Shown here: positions 1 through 8,871 of the stretch, one piece after another
How the letters are laid out: every line of letters begins with the position of its first letter
How positions within the stretch are numbered: the stretch's first letter is position 1
Assembly (NCBI RefSeq): GCF_012641405.1
Contig: NZ_JABAII010000010.1
Span: 62,001-126,000 of the forward strand
DNA: 64,000 nucleotides
From: Rhizobium sp. P40RR-XXII
GTDB lineage: Bacteria > Pseudomonadota > Alphaproteobacteria > Rhizobiales > Rhizobiaceae
Direction of reading: 5' to 3'
Translations under genes and position numbers: made by a program
The notes under the pieces: model-generated
Databases searched by the model: none
Seen by the model: the letters and a program-made list of their open reading frames with translations, nothing else
What the model was told of the DNA's origin: nothing

Positions 1-893
1 ACCAGGATACGGTTGGCGCAGACGCAGGTCTGGCCGCCGTTGCGGAATTTGGAGACGATCGCTCCCTCCACGGCAAGGTCGAGATCCGCGTCATCGAAGA
101 CGATGAACGGAGCATTGCCGCCGAGCTCGAGGGAAAGGCGCTTGATGCTGGCCGCCGCACCGCGCATCAGCAGCGAGCCGACGGGCGTAGAGCCGGTGAA
201 GGAAATCTTGCGCACGGTCGCGTTGGCGAGGATCTCGGCGCCGATCTCGGACGGCATGCCGGTGACGATATTGATGACGCCGGCCGGGATGCCAGCCATC
301 TCTGCAAGCACGCCGAGCGCCAGAGCCGAGTAGGGGGTGAATTCGGAAGGCTTCACCACGACCGTGCAGCCGGCCGCGAGCGCCGGCGCGAGCTTGCGCG
401 TGATCATCGCATTCGGGAAATTCCAGGGCGTGATGATGCCGCAAACGCCGACCGGTTCCTTCAGCACGAGAATGCGCCGGTCGGGCGTCGGCGAGGGAAT
501 GGTCTGGCCGCCGACGCGGCGCGCTTCTTCCGCGAACCATTTGACGAAGGAGGCGCCATAGCGGATTTCACCACGGGCTTCGTCAAGCGGCTTGCCCTGT
601 TCGATCGTCAGGATCAGCGCGAGATCGTCGATATGCTCGAGCATCAGATCATGCCAGGCTTCGAGCCGCGCCGCGCGCTCGGCATGCGTGCGCTTCCTCC
701 AGGGGCCATAGGCCGCCTCGGCGGCCTCGATTGCGGCCCGGGTCTCGTCGCCGCCCATATCCGGCACCGTTCCGATGATGGCCTGCGTTGCCGGATCGAT
801 GACGGCGACGGTCTTGCCCGAGCGAGCGGGAAGCCAGTCGCCCCCGATCAGCGCCTGCTGGCGGAACAGGGATGGCACTTTCAGATTTTGCAT
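1..893 (-). CDS. gabD: NAD(P)-dependent succinate-semialdehyde dehydrogenase, C-terminus cut by window edge
   Basis: Aldehyde dehydrogenase superfamily enzyme, probably oxidising succinate semialdehyde to succinate in the cytoplasm. Reading the minus strand from the ATG at 893 gives about 297 codons with no stop. The frame shows the NAD-binding segment ITPWNFP, KPSEFTP, FTGSTPVG, the general-base Glu in LELGGNAPF (about residue 260) and the catalytic Cys in GGQTCVCANR (about residue 290). The family is about 485 residues, so some 190 C-terminal residues lie outside the window. It is last in a minus-strand gene run, 21 bases after the dehydrogenase at 915-1955. The GabD-like motif context (GQTCVCANR) favours succinate semialdehyde, but a related semialdehyde cannot be excluded. 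Confidence 0.85.
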   Translation of the reverse strand, partial: MQNLKVPSLFRQQALIGGDWLPARSGKTVAVIDPATQAIIGTVPDMGGDETRAAIEAAEAAYGPWRKRTHAERAARLEAWHDLMLEHIDDLALILTIEQGKPLDEARGEIRYGASFVKWFAEEARRVGGQTIPSPTPDRRILVLKEPVGVCGIITPWNFPNAMITRKLAPALAAGCTVVVKPSEFTPYSALALGVLAEMAGIPAGVINIVTGMPSEIGAEILANATVRKISFTGSTPVGSLLMRGAAASIKRLSLELGGNAPFIVFDDADLDLAVEGAIVSKFRNGGQTCVCANRIL

Positions 894-914
894 GTTCGGA
901 TCCTCGATGAGACT

Positions 915-1955
915 TCAGATTGCGGCAAGCAGTGCGGTTGTGATCGCATCGGTCCGGTCTTTGCCCGGAACCGTGCCGATGCCGCTTGCGGTCGTCGCTT
1001 CGATCGCCGCCATGATGGCATTTGCCGCATCCTGCTCGCCCAGATGTTCAAGCATCATAGCGCCGGACCATACCGTTGCGATCGGGTTGGCGATGCCGAG
1101 ATGCGCAATATCGGGCGCGGACCCGTGCACGGGTTCGAACATCGACGGAGCACTCCGCTCGGGGTTGATATTGGCTGATGCCGCGAAACCGAGGCCGCCC
1201 TGGATTGCTGCGCCGAGATCCGTGAGGATGTCGCCGAAGAGGTTGGATGCGACAACCACGTCGAGGGTTTCCGGTGCCATGACCATGCGGGCAGCCATGG
1301 CATCGATGTGATAGCTCGTGACCTCGACATCCGGATAGTCCGGCGCGAGCTGCCGGGTGATTTCGTCCCAGAAGACCATCGAATGCTTCTGGGCGTTGGA
1401 TTTCGTCACCGAGGCGAGCTTGCCGCGGCGAGTTCTTGCCTGCTCGAAGGCGAAACGCAGGATGCGCTCGACGCCTTTGCGGGTGAAGATCGACGTCTCG
1501 ACCGCGACTTCGTCGAGCGTGCCTTGATGAATGCGGCCGCCGGCGCCGGAATATTCGCCCTCGGTGTTTTCGCGGATGCAGAGAATATCGAAGGCCGACG
1601 CCTTGAGCGGCCCCTGGACGCCCGGCAGCAGGCGGTGAGGGCGAATATTCGCATATTGCACGAAGTTCTTGCGGATCGGCAGCAGCAGCCCGTGCAGGGA
1701 TACCGCATCCGGCACTTCGGCCGGCCAGCCGACGGCTCCAAGCAGAATGGCATCGAAGCCGCGCAGCGTTGCGATACCATCGGCGGGCATCATGGCGCCG
1801 GTTTCCTTGTAGAAGGCGCAGGACCAGGGAAATTCCGTGCCGTCGAGCGTAAAGCCGCGGGTGCTCGCCGCCTTTTGCAGAACCGACCAGGCCGCGGCGG
1901 TCATGTCGCGGCCGATGCCGTCACCCGGTATCAATGCGATCTTGTAGGCTTTCAT
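915..1955 (-). CDS. tartrate/D-malate dehydrogenase family protein (isocitrate/isopropylmalate dehydrogenase fold)
   Basis: NAD-dependent oxidative decarboxylase of 346 residues. The start KIALIPGDGIG is the family N-terminus. Further motifs are LLLPIRKNFVQYANIRP, the substrate-binding RENTEGEYSG, the lysine in SVTKSNAQKHS and the metal-binding aspartates in NLFGDILTDLGAAI. The pattern fits tartrate dehydrogenase/decarboxylase or D-malate dehydrogenase better than LeuB, because the arginine-rich LeuB substrate loop is absent. I chose the ATG at 1955 over an in-frame TTG at 1970 because GAGGAC sits about 9 bases upstream. The gene lies between two aldehyde dehydrogenases in the same run, suggesting a shared route from a hydroxy acid or amino acid. 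Confidence 0.85.
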   Translation of the reverse strand: MKAYKIALIPGDGIGRDMTAAAWSVLQKAASTRGFTLDGTEFPWSCAFYKETGAMMPADGIATLRGFDAILLGAVGWPAEVPDAVSLHGLLLPIRKNFVQYANIRPHRLLPGVQGPLKASAFDILCIRENTEGEYSGAGGRIHQGTLDEVAVETSIFTRKGVERILRFAFEQARTRRGKLASVTKSNAQKHSMVFWDEITRQLAPDYPDVEVTSYHIDAMAARMVMAPETLDVVVASNLFGDILTDLGAAIQGGLGFAASANINPERSAPSMFEPVHGSAPDIAHLGIANPIATVWSGAMMLEHLGEQDAANAIMAAIEATTASGIGTVPGKDRTDAITTALLAAI

Positions 1956-1966
1956 GTTCGCTGTCC

Positions 1967-3430
1967 TCAAAGACTGATCAAAACGCTCTTGCTTTTGCGA
2001 TTGGCCTGAAATGCCTCACGGCCGAGATCCTTGCCGATACCGGATTGCTTGTAGCCGCCGGTCGGCAGGATGTGGTCACGCGAACGGTTATAGCGATTGA
2101 CCCAGACGGTGCCGGCTTGCAGACGACGGGTCAGCCGGATGGCGCGCGAGAGGTCGCGGGTGAAGAGGCCCGCCGCGAGCCCGTAGCATGGATGGTCGGC
2201 GAGTTGCAGGGCTTCCTCTTCGTCCTCGAATGTCTGGAGCGTCAGCACGGGACCGAAGATCTCCTCGATGATGGCAGGAGAATTTTGATCGATGCCGGCC
2301 ATCAGTGTCGGGGCGTAGAAATAGCCCGGTGCGTCCATGCGCGTGCCGCCGGCAAGGCATTCTCCGCCGGCTTCGATAGTGGCGGAGACGATCGCATCGA
2401 TGCGCTGTCTCTGTTTTTCCGAAATGATGGGGGAGTACCGGCTTGCGGCATCCCAGGTGGGACCTGGGACAACGCCCTTCATCCGGTTCCGGATGGCCTC
2501 GGTCAGTTCGGCCGCGATCTTCTTCTCCAGGATGAGCCGCGATCCGGCGACGCAGGCCTGGCCGGCATTGCCGATGATACTGGCGGTAATGGCCGCCGCG
2601 GCCTTGTCGAGGTCCGCATCGGCAAAGACGATCTGGGGGCTCTTCCCGCCAAGCTCAAGCGTCATCGGCTTTACACCCGTGCGGGCGATGTTCTCCATGA
2701 TCGCCGATCCAGCCCGGGTCGAGCCGGTAAAGCTGATCTTGGCGATGTCGGGATGGCCGGTGATCGCCTGGCCGGTCGTCATGCCGTCACCCAGCACGAC
2801 ATTGATCAGGCCGGCGGGAAGGCCGGCACGCACGGCGAGTTCTGCCAGATAGATGGATGAAAACGGCGTCATTTCTGACGGCTTCAGGACAACAGCGTTT
2901 CCCGCGGCCAGCGCCGGGCCAAGTTTCCAGGCGGCCATGTTGATCGGAAAATTCCAAGGCGTGATGGCGCCGACCACGCCATAGGGCTCCGTCATGATCA
3001 TGCCGATATTGCCGTCGTCGGTCGGCACGAGGTCGCTGCCTTCCTTGTCGGCGAATTCGGCAAAGAAGCGGATCTGCTCTGCCGAAATCGCGATATCGCC
3101 ATCGACAAGCTGGCCAACGGGCCGCGTCGAAGCGACAGCCTCGAGCCTGGCCAGCGTTTCGGCTTCCTGTTCGATGAGATCGGCCCAGCGGTGCAGCACA
3201 TTCAGGCGCTCGCGCGGCCGGACGCCGCCCCAATTGCTGTCCTTCAGCGCGGCCTTGGCCGTCTGGACAGCCTGGTCGACGACGGAGGCATCGGCGACCG
3301 GGCATTCGGCATAGGCCCTGCCATCGGAGGGGCGATGCATCGGAATGACACCGCTTGCGGCACTGAGATGCTCGCCGATGAAATGTCCGACGGGGAGCGA
3401 AAGGCTGTCGGGATCGAAGCTCAGGTCCAT
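1967..3430 (-). CDS. aldehyde dehydrogenase family protein
   Basis: NAD(P)-dependent aldehyde dehydrogenase of 487 residues, the full family length. The ITPWNFP cofactor segment is at about 156-162, FTGSTRAG at about 234, the general base Glu259 in LELGGKSPQ and the nucleophile Cys293 in GQACVAGS. EEIFGPV and the C-terminal GGYKQSGIGKDLG follow. Its closest look is to betaine-aldehyde or gamma-glutamyl-aminobutyraldehyde dehydrogenases, but the substrate cannot be set from sequence. Its stop lies 11 bases before the ATG of the downstream tartrate-type dehydrogenase, so the two are probably co-transcribed. A gap of about 170 bases separates it from the upstream cupin gene. Confidence 0.9.
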   Translation of the reverse strand: MDLSFDPDSLSLPVGHFIGEHLSAASGVIPMHRPSDGRAYAECPVADASVVDQAVQTAKAALKDSNWGGVRPRERLNVLHRWADLIEQEAETLARLEAVASTRPVGQLVDGDIAISAEQIRFFAEFADKEGSDLVPTDDGNIGMIMTEPYGVVGAITPWNFPINMAAWKLGPALAAGNAVVLKPSEMTPFSSIYLAELAVRAGLPAGLINVVLGDGMTTGQAITGHPDIAKISFTGSTRAGSAIMENIARTGVKPMTLELGGKSPQIVFADADLDKAAAAITASIIGNAGQACVAGSRLILEKKIAAELTEAIRNRMKGVVPGPTWDAASRYSPIISEKQRQRIDAIVSATIEAGGECLAGGTRMDAPGYFYAPTLMAGIDQNSPAIIEEIFGPVLTLQTFEDEEEALQLADHPCYGLAAGLFTRDLSRAIRLTRRLQAGTVWVNRYNRSRDHILPTGGYKQSGIGKDLGREAFQANRKSKSVLISL

Positions 3431-3600
3431 AATGATACCTCCGGGTCAATTTATCGAGATGCTATAGGATCGGCGAAGCAGCTTGATCCGATCGCGTCGG
3501 CCGCCGCGGCGGAAAAACCCGTTTTGGGGCTGGGCGGCAGTGTATTCTTTGGCTAGATCGGATGCGGCGCGTGCCTGGAAGCCGCGCCGCAGAGCGAAAC

Positions 3601-3957
3601 TCAAGGGGTGACGGTCACGTAGATCTTCCGGACGGTTTCGATCGTCTTCCAGATCCCGACGAAGCCCGGCTTCATGACGAAGCTGTCACCCGCCTTGTAG
3701 ACGACCGGCTCGCCGCCTTCCGGCGTCAGTTCGACGACGCCGGAAAGAATATGGCAGAATTCGAAGGTTTCGCCCTTGATCGAACGGCTCACGCCGGGCG
3801 TGGCCTCCCATACGCCGGTGTGCACCGTCTCGTTGCGGGCAACGTCCTGTGCCCAGGTCTTGAGCTTCGGATCGCCCGAGATCAGCCGCTCGGGAGCGAC
3901 AACGTTTTCACGCGGTGCGAAAGAGGGATTAGGGTCAATCGTCTTGAGGAGGGACAT
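3601..3957 (-). CDS. cupin domain protein
   Basis: Small cytoplasmic single-domain cupin of 118 residues. The middle of the chain shows the conserved barrel pattern around FEFCHILSGVVELTPEGG, then YKAGDSFVMKPGFVGIWKT. This matches the cupin_3 (DUF861, ureidoglycine aminohydrolase-like) group, whose members are often small catabolic helpers of unknown substrate. It starts 22 bases after the 2-hydroxyacid dehydrogenase gene in the same direction. No catalytic function can be assigned. An enzymatic or a ligand-sensing role would fit equally well. Confidence 0.8.
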   Translation of the reverse strand: MSLLKTIDPNPSFAPRENVVAPERLISGDPKLKTWAQDVARNETVHTGVWEATPGVSRSIKGETFEFCHILSGVVELTPEGGEPVVYKAGDSFVMKPGFVGIWKTIETVRKIYVTVTP

Positions 3958-3979
3958 GCGAATCCTTTTGGGCTTGAGG

Positions 3980-4903
3980 TCAATAGCCGCGGCGGCGGTC
4001 GACGAGGCCGAGCGGGTCCACGCCCGCCCTTATCCTCTTGATATTGTCGATGACGGCGCGCGCAGCGCTATGGGGCTGGGTGACGCTGGCGATATGCGGT
4101 GTCAGCAGGATGCGTTCGTGGTTCCAGAATGGATGAGCGGCGGGCAGCGGTTCGGGATCGGCAACATCGATCACGGAGCCGGCAAGCCGGCCACTGTCGA
4201 GCGCTGCCAGGAGATCTTCGGAAACGAGCTGCGGTCCACGGCCGACATGCACGAGACCCGCACCCTGTGGCAGTTTCTCAAAGAGGTCGGCGTTGAGAAA
4301 ACCGCGCGTCTCGTCGGTCAGCGGCAGCAGGCAGATCAGGATGTCGGTCGCGGAAAGCATGGCATGAAGTCCTGCTTCGCCGGCAAAACAGGCAACGCCT
4401 TCCAGCTCGTGTTGACTGCGGCTCCAGCCGGAAAGCAAAAAGCCGAACGGCTTCAGCCTTTCGAGGACGGCCTGTCCAAGGTTCCCGAGCCCCAGCACGC
4501 CGATGCGGCGCTCCGTTGCCTGAACTTGTGGCAAGGCGTTCCAGACCTGACGCCGTTGCTGGCTGAGATAGGCCGGCAGATTGCGGTGGAGAGAGAGGGC
4601 GCCAAGCGTCACATATTCCTGCATCATGCGGGTGATGCCGTCTTCGACCATCCGGACGACTTTTACGTGAGCCGGAACATGCGCCGTGTCGAATTGGTCG
4701 ATGCCGGCGCCAATGGAAAACAGTACTTCGAGATTACGGTAGCGCGGCAAATCGTCCGGAATCGTCCAGGTGATCAGATAGCGCACGGCATCCGGGTCGA
4801 CCGACAGCGGATCCATGGAAAAGGAGATATCCGGCAGCTCGCGGGCGAAGGCTTGCTGAAAGATATGGCCGCGGCGGGCATCCGAATTGAAAAGGAACGT
4901 CAT
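3980..4903 (-). CDS. D-isomer-specific 2-hydroxyacid dehydrogenase, GhrA-like
   Basis: NAD(P)H-dependent reductase of 2-oxo acids such as glyoxylate or hydroxypyruvate, 307 residues. The N-terminal substrate domain contains [12 protein letters not shown]. The Rossmann fold shows [12 protein letters not shown] (about residues 134-145), and the catalytic Arg is in HVGRGPQLV. The PEPLP and LTPHIAS segments carry the Glu and His of the active site. Length and the missing C-terminal extension match the short GhrA-type group. It lies between the M20 deacetylase (28 bases upstream) and the cupin gene (22 bases downstream), an operon-like spacing. Confidence 0.88.
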   Translation of the reverse strand: MTFLFNSDARRGHIFQQAFARELPDISFSMDPLSVDPDAVRYLITWTIPDDLPRYRNLEVLFSIGAGIDQFDTAHVPAHVKVVRMVEDGITRMMQEYVTLGALSLHRNLPAYLSQQRRQVWNALPQVQATERRIGVLGLGNLGQAVLERLKPFGFLLSGWSRSQHELEGVACFAGEAGLHAMLSATDILICLLPLTDETRGFLNADLFEKLPQGAGLVHVGRGPQLVSEDLLAALDSGRLAGSVIDVADPEPLPAAHPFWNHERILLTPHIASVTQPHSAARAVIDNIKRIRAGVDPLGLVDRRRGY

Positions 4904-4931
4904 GGGCTGTTCATCCTTCGGTCTTGTGCCA

Positions 4932-6068
4932 TCACACCAGGCAGCGACGGCCGAGAGCCTCGATCATGGCCTGGCAGGCGGCGAGTTCGTCCGCGAGGAT
5001 GAATTCGTTCGGCTTGTGCGCACGCCCGATATCGCCCGGGCCGCAAATGATCGCCTCAAGGCCGGCGCGCTGGTAGAGCCCGGCTTCGGTCCCGTAGCTG
5101 ACGGCTGCCAGCGGCTCTATGCCCGTCAGCTCGGTCAGCAGACCGGCAAGCGGGGCTGCCCGTGGAAGAGAGAGGGCGGGATAGGAGCTCAGCTCCTCCC
5201 ATTGGACCTGGAAGCCTCGATGCTCAAGCGCGGCAGCAGCCTCGCGCACCGGTAAGAGCAGCGCTGCCGGATCCGCGCCGGAAATCGCCCGCGCTTCGAC
5301 CTCGATCGCACAGAGATCGGGAATGATATTGAGGGCCTGCCCGCCATGAATGATGCCGACCGAAACCGATGAATAGGGCGGCTCGAACGCCGCTTCGAAT
5401 GGCCCCTGGGCAAGAGAATGCGCGGTCGAAACGGCTGCCTGCAGAACCTCGGTGGCGGCATGGATGGCATTGAGGCCCAGATCCGGCCGCGACGAATGAC
5501 CAGAGCGTCCCTTCAGGGTGATGCGGGCGGCTGATTTCCCCTTGTGGGCGAGGATGGCGCGCATGTTGCTGGGTTCCCCGACGATGACGCCGAGCGGGGT
5601 TTCGCAAAGCTCCGGCAGGCACGCAATGAGATGCGGCACGCCGCGGCAACCCGCTTCCTCGTCATAGGAAAAGGCTAGATGGATCGGCCGCACGAGAGCG
5701 CTCGCCGCAAGCATCGGCAGAGCAGCCAGAGACGCGGCCAGAAAACCCTTCATGTCGCTGGTGCCGCGGCCATATAGTCTCTCGCCATCGACCCGCAGCA
5801 CGAAGGGGTCGCTCGTCCATCCGGCCTCGTTGGCCGGCACGACATCCATGTGGCCGGAGAGGACATAACCCGGCTTGTCGCGGGGACCGATCGTCGCGAA
5901 AAGGTTCGACCGGTCGCCCTCTGGGCCTGCAAGGATATCAACCGTGGCGCCGAAGGACTTGAGGTAGGCACAGATCCACTCCACGATTTCAGCGTTCGTC
6001 GTTCCGACGACGGAATCGAAACCGACCAGTTTTGCCAGGATGTCCGGTGCCTGCATTGCTGTTGCCAA
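4932..6068 (-). CDS. M20 family deacetylase, acetylornithine deacetylase type
   Basis: Zinc-dependent amidohydrolase of 378 residues, related to ArgE. The metal-site motifs are [11 protein letters not shown] (first His-x-Asp), [10 protein letters not shown] (bridging Asp) and the catalytic pair in [10 protein letters not shown]. The dimerisation domain lies between about residues 170 and 290, and the last metal His is in GRAHKPNEF near the C-terminus. It is the first gene of the minus-strand run down to position 1. That position in a catabolic operon suggests it deacylates an N-acyl amino acid feeding the dehydrogenases rather than serving arginine biosynthesis. The 5' flank to 6274 holds no further gene. 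Confidence 0.87.
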   Translation of the reverse strand: MATAMQAPDILAKLVGFDSVVGTTNAEIVEWICAYLKSFGATVDILAGPEGDRSNLFATIGPRDKPGYVLSGHMDVVPANEAGWTSDPFVLRVDGERLYGRGTSDMKGFLAASLAALPMLAASALVRPIHLAFSYDEEAGCRGVPHLIACLPELCETPLGVIVGEPSNMRAILAHKGKSAARITLKGRSGHSSRPDLGLNAIHAATEVLQAAVSTAHSLAQGPFEAAFEPPYSSVSVGIIHGGQALNIIPDLCAIEVEARAISGADPAALLLPVREAAAALEHRGFQVQWEELSSYPALSLPRAAPLAGLLTELTGIEPLAAVSYGTEAGLYQRAGLEAIICGPGDIGRAHKPNEFILADELAACQAMIEALGRRCLV

Positions 6069-6274
6069 TCTCCGATTGCCGTCCTCGGCTGTGCAAGCGA
6101 GGTTTCGATCAAAGGAAGGTTAAGCCTCCGTCAGAAGAATACCTGCCGAAAGCGCGGCTCATACGGTCAATTCTTGCGCCGGTGTTTGCATACGCAGTGA
6201 AATGTTTTGCGCGGTCTCGGCTAAGGTCGCCAAGCATGATGTCGGCTTGCGCCAATAAGCAGCCGGAAGATCGG

Positions 6275-7192
6275 ATGGCGGCTGGACCACGAATGAAGAC
6301 AAAGGTACCCGAGAAACTGCATGTCGATGCATTCGAAATGCGTTTTGCCGACATTGCAGATGTTGCTCTGTCACAGCTTCAGGCTCTCTCGATGTCGGTC
6401 GGGTGGCCGCATCGATCGCAGGACTGGCAGCACCTGCGGGATGTCGGCCGCGGCTTCGTGGCGCTCGATGAAATCGGCAGGGTTTCCGGCTCGACCATGT
6501 GGTTTCCGCACGGCGAGAATTTCGCCACATTCGGCATGCTGATCACCGCGCCGCGCCTGCAGACGAATGGTACGGCCGAGTGGCTCGTCAAGCGGATGCT
6601 GGCCGAATGCCATCAGCAACGAATAAGGCTGAATGCAACAAGAGCGGCGCGCCGGATGTGCGCGACACTTGGATTCAAGCCGCAACAGACGGTCTTTCAG
6701 TGTCAGGGCGAGATCGTATCCGCGCCCGAGGTCGGCAATATCAAACCGGGGGTTCAGCTGAGGCGGCTCGAGCGCAGCGATCTGGATGTCGTCGCGACCC
6801 TGGATGAGCCTGCTTTCGGCACGCTGCGCCACCCGCATCTACTGCGATTGTTCGAGAGCTCTATCTGCTACGGTCTTTATGAGGGCGAAAAGCTGACGGC
6901 TTATTCCATGCGGCGCCGGTTCGGCCGCGGTCATGTCGTCGGTCCTGTCGTTGCCCGTTGCGAGGAAGATGCAATTTCCGTCGTTCATCCACATGTCGTC
7001 GCGCATCTTGGCAGTTTTCTCCGGCTCGACACCCATTTCGGTACCGGCCCATTCGCCGGTTTTGTCCAGCAAAGCGGCATGTCCGTCTTCGACACCGTGA
7101 CAACAATGGTTTCTTCCGAGGCCGCCGCCTATGGATGCCCGAACACAGGATCTCCGATCGTTTTTGCACTTGCTTCGCAATCTTTCGGATAA
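6275..7192 (+). CDS. GNAT family acetyltransferase, tandem-domain type
   Basis: About 305 residues. The first half reads like a GNAT fold, with GRVSGSTMWFPHGENFATFGML and then the acetyl-CoA region TNGTAEWLVKRMLAEC and RAARRMCATLGF. The second half, from about residue 150, begins LRRLERSDLDVVATLDEPAF and ends in a second, more divergent GNAT-like domain. The substrate is unknown. The open frame continues upstream to 6032, but the early part is not protein-like. I chose the ATG at 6275 because GGAAG lies close upstream, although 6293 (MKTKVPEK) is also possible. It stands alone, divergent from the deacetylase operon. Confidence 0.75.
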   Translation: MAAGPRMKTKVPEKLHVDAFEMRFADIADVALSQLQALSMSVGWPHRSQDWQHLRDVGRGFVALDEIGRVSGSTMWFPHGENFATFGMLITAPRLQTNGTAEWLVKRMLAECHQQRIRLNATRAARRMCATLGFKPQQTVFQCQGEIVSAPEVGNIKPGVQLRRLERSDLDVVATLDEPAFGTLRHPHLLRLFESSICYGLYEGEKLTAYSMRRRFGRGHVVGPVVARCEEDAISVVHPHVVAHLGSFLRLDTHFGTGPFAGFVQQSGMSVFDTVTTMVSSEAAAYGCPNTGSPIVFALASQSFG

Positions 7193-7241
7193 TTGTGACG
7201 GCGTTCCTCTCGATAAATCGACGCTGGGTGAGTTTAAGCCG

Positions 7242-7291
7242 AACATATAGCTTGTTTTCATGTTGAACGCTTTATATGTTATGTTCAACAT
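7242..7291 (+). promoter_or_regulatory. nested palindromic operator of the PIN toxin-antitoxin pair
   Basis: Two inverted repeats interleave just before the antitoxin gene. ATGTTGAAC (7260-7268) pairs with GTTCAACAT (7283-7291), a perfect 9-base match with a 14-base spacer. AACATATA (7242-7249) pairs with TATATGTT (7273-7280), a perfect 8-base match. The AGGAGG ribosome site follows at once (7292-7297). Autoregulation by the antitoxin through such palindromes is usual for VapBC-type pairs. That this is the binding site is inference. Confidence 0.6.
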
Positions 7292-7302
7292 AGGAGGCTA
7301 TC

Positions 7303-7596
7303 ATGAGTGCCCAAACCAATCCTGCCGCGGGAAGCGAAACAGAGGTCGCCTTGACCCGCAACAAGCTCGTGCTTGAGCAAGCGAGGGCAATAGGCCTTCT
7401 CGGCGCAAAAGATACCCGTTTGTCCGGGCGCGTTCCATCCGAGCTGGTCGAAGCGGCGAAGAAGCGAGCCCACGTGACTTCGGACACCGAGTTGTTGGAG
7501 TTAGCGCTGTCGCGGTTGGCGTTGGAGGATGATTTTGGTGCCCAGCTTGTTAGGCGCAAAGGCAGCATTCCATCGGATATCGACCTTGAGATTTGA
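7303..7596 (+). CDS. putative antitoxin of a PIN-domain toxin-antitoxin pair
   Basis: Small protein of 97 residues. The middle, TRLSGRVPSELVEAAKKRAHVTSDTELLELALSRLAL, looks like a ribbon-helix-helix type DNA-binding segment (strand, then two helices). The C-terminal tail would be the toxin-binding part. It has a strong AGGAGG ribosome site and starts 11 bases after a palindromic operator. The downstream PIN gene overlaps its end, the usual antitoxin-first order. I do not recognise the exact family. The role is inferred from fold pattern, size and position. Confidence 0.7.
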   Translation: MSAQTNPAAGSETEVALTRNKLVLEQARAIGLLGAKDTRLSGRVPSELVEAAKKRAHVTSDTELLELALSRLALEDDFGAQLVRRKGSIPSDIDLEI

Positions 7597-8155
7597 TCTT
7601 AGAGAAACCCTTCGATCACTTAAACCGCAAAAATACAAAGGGACACTTGAACGGCGGTTCGACGGCGAACTGATTTGGGTCGATGACGAGCCAATTATAG
7701 GTGGGCCATTGTTTCTGGATACCACCGTCTATCTCGATGTGCTGAAGGGGCGGTCGCCGGTTACCGTGGATACACTCCTGACATATCGGCTATGTCATCA
7801 CTCTGCTGTTTGCCTTTCTGAGTTGACCCACGTCTTTGGCCGCCTGGATCCGAAGCATCCGTCAACGAGGACGGTGTTGGAAACGGTCCAGGCAACCATT
7901 GACGATATACCGGAGCATCGGCTTCATGCGCCGAACGCAGCTATATGGGGGCAGGCAGGGGTCCTGGCTGGTTTGCTTTTTCGGATGAGTAATTTGCCAA
8001 AAGGTGAGGGCCTCGAGCGTAAGTTCATCAACGACGCTTTGGTTTTCCTGCAAGCCCGGCAATTAGGGGCAAGTGTGCTAACCGGAAACATTCGTGATTT
8101 CGATTTCCTTTCGCAGCTTGTTCCAACCGGACGTATCATCCTCTACCGCTCTTAG
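7586..8155 (+). CDS. PIN domain ribonuclease toxin, VapC-like
   Basis: Putative RNA-cleaving toxin of about 189 residues. PIN acidic residues are seen in LFLDTTVYLDVLKG (about residue 50), SELTHVFG, FINDALVFLQARQLG and the late NIRDFDFLSQL. These give the Asp, Glu, Asp and Asp pattern of the metal site. The open frame reaches back to 7529, but most of that overlaps the antitoxin. A TTG at 7586, overlapping the antitoxin end by 11 bases, gives a natural start (MRFDLRETLR), although no clear ribosome site precedes it and translational coupling is likely. It is longer than a minimal VapC (about 130), with an N-terminal extension of about 45 residues. Confidence 0.75.
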   Translation: MRFDLRETLRSLKPQKYKGTLERRFDGELIWVDDEPIIGGPLFLDTTVYLDVLKGRSPVTVDTLLTYRLCHHSAVCLSELTHVFGRLDPKHPSTRTVLETVQATIDDIPEHRLHAPNAAIWGQAGVLAGLLFRMSNLPKGEGLERKFINDALVFLQARQLGASVLTGNIRDFDFLSQLVPTGRIILYRS

Positions 8156-8289
8156 GAACAAAAGCAGGTAGGAAGTGCCGCAAATCATCGTCACAGCGCT
8201 CTCGTCGCTGAGGCCGATGTCATCGCGAGGGTACGATACTCTCACAAGAATGGCTTGTGCCAACGCTTACGGGCATCATCCCATTGGTT

Positions 8290-8850
8290 TCAGCGGGTGG
8301 AGAGGGCCGGCGGTGGCGGTGGGGTGGTCGAGCCCGAGGCGAGTGAGCGCTGGACCATGACCGTGTCAGCCCAACGGCCGTAGCGATAGGCAACCGCCGG
8401 CAATAGGCCGACACGGGCGAAGCCGAAGCGTTCGTGCAGTGCGAGCGAAGCGACGTTGTCTGCGTCGATATAGCCGATCATCTGCCGGAAGCCGGCCGCG
8501 GCACAGGCGTCGATCAGCCCGCGCATGAGCAGGCTCCCGACGCCCTGGCCGATATGGTCGTGATGCACATAGATCGAGTGCTTGACGGTGTAGCGATAGG
8601 CCGGGCGCTTGCGGAACAGCACCACATAGGCATAGCCCACGACCTTCTCGCCGTCGATCGCAACGACATGCGGGAAGCGGCGATCCTTCAAATTCTTGCG
8701 CCGTTCGCGCAGATCGTCCGGTTGCGGCGTGTCGCTATCGTCCACCCCAGCCTCGACGCCACGGTGAATATGGCGGCGATAGATTGCCAACATGGCATCG
8801 ACGTCGCTCTCCCGAGACGGGCGAACGACGATTGCTTTATCCTGTTTCAT
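8290..8850 (-). CDS. GNAT family N-acetyltransferase, phosphinothricin acetyltransferase-like
   Basis: Acetyl-CoA-dependent acetyltransferase of about 186 residues. It starts VRPSRESDVDAMLAIYRRH, a typical GNAT N-terminus. The acetyl-CoA loop is in YVHHDHIGQGVGSLLMRGLI, and ADNVASLALHERFGFARVG is the C-terminal motif of the PAT/MnaT group. The end is a proline-rich tail. It follows the basic amino acid decarboxylase by 21 bases in the same direction. This suggests that it acetylates the amine product or protects against a related amine, which is inference. I chose the ATG at 8850; an in-frame TTG six bases upstream is less likely. Confidence 0.85.
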   Translation of the reverse strand: MKQDKAIVVRPSRESDVDAMLAIYRRHIHRGVEAGVDDSDTPQPDDLRERRKNLKDRRFPHVVAIDGEKVVGYAYVVLFRKRPAYRYTVKHSIYVHHDHIGQGVGSLLMRGLIDACAAAGFRQMIGYIDADNVASLALHERFGFARVGLLPAVAYRYGRWADTVMVQRSLASGSTTPPPPPALSTR

Positions 8851-8871
8851 GACCAATCCGAATTTTCCAGC

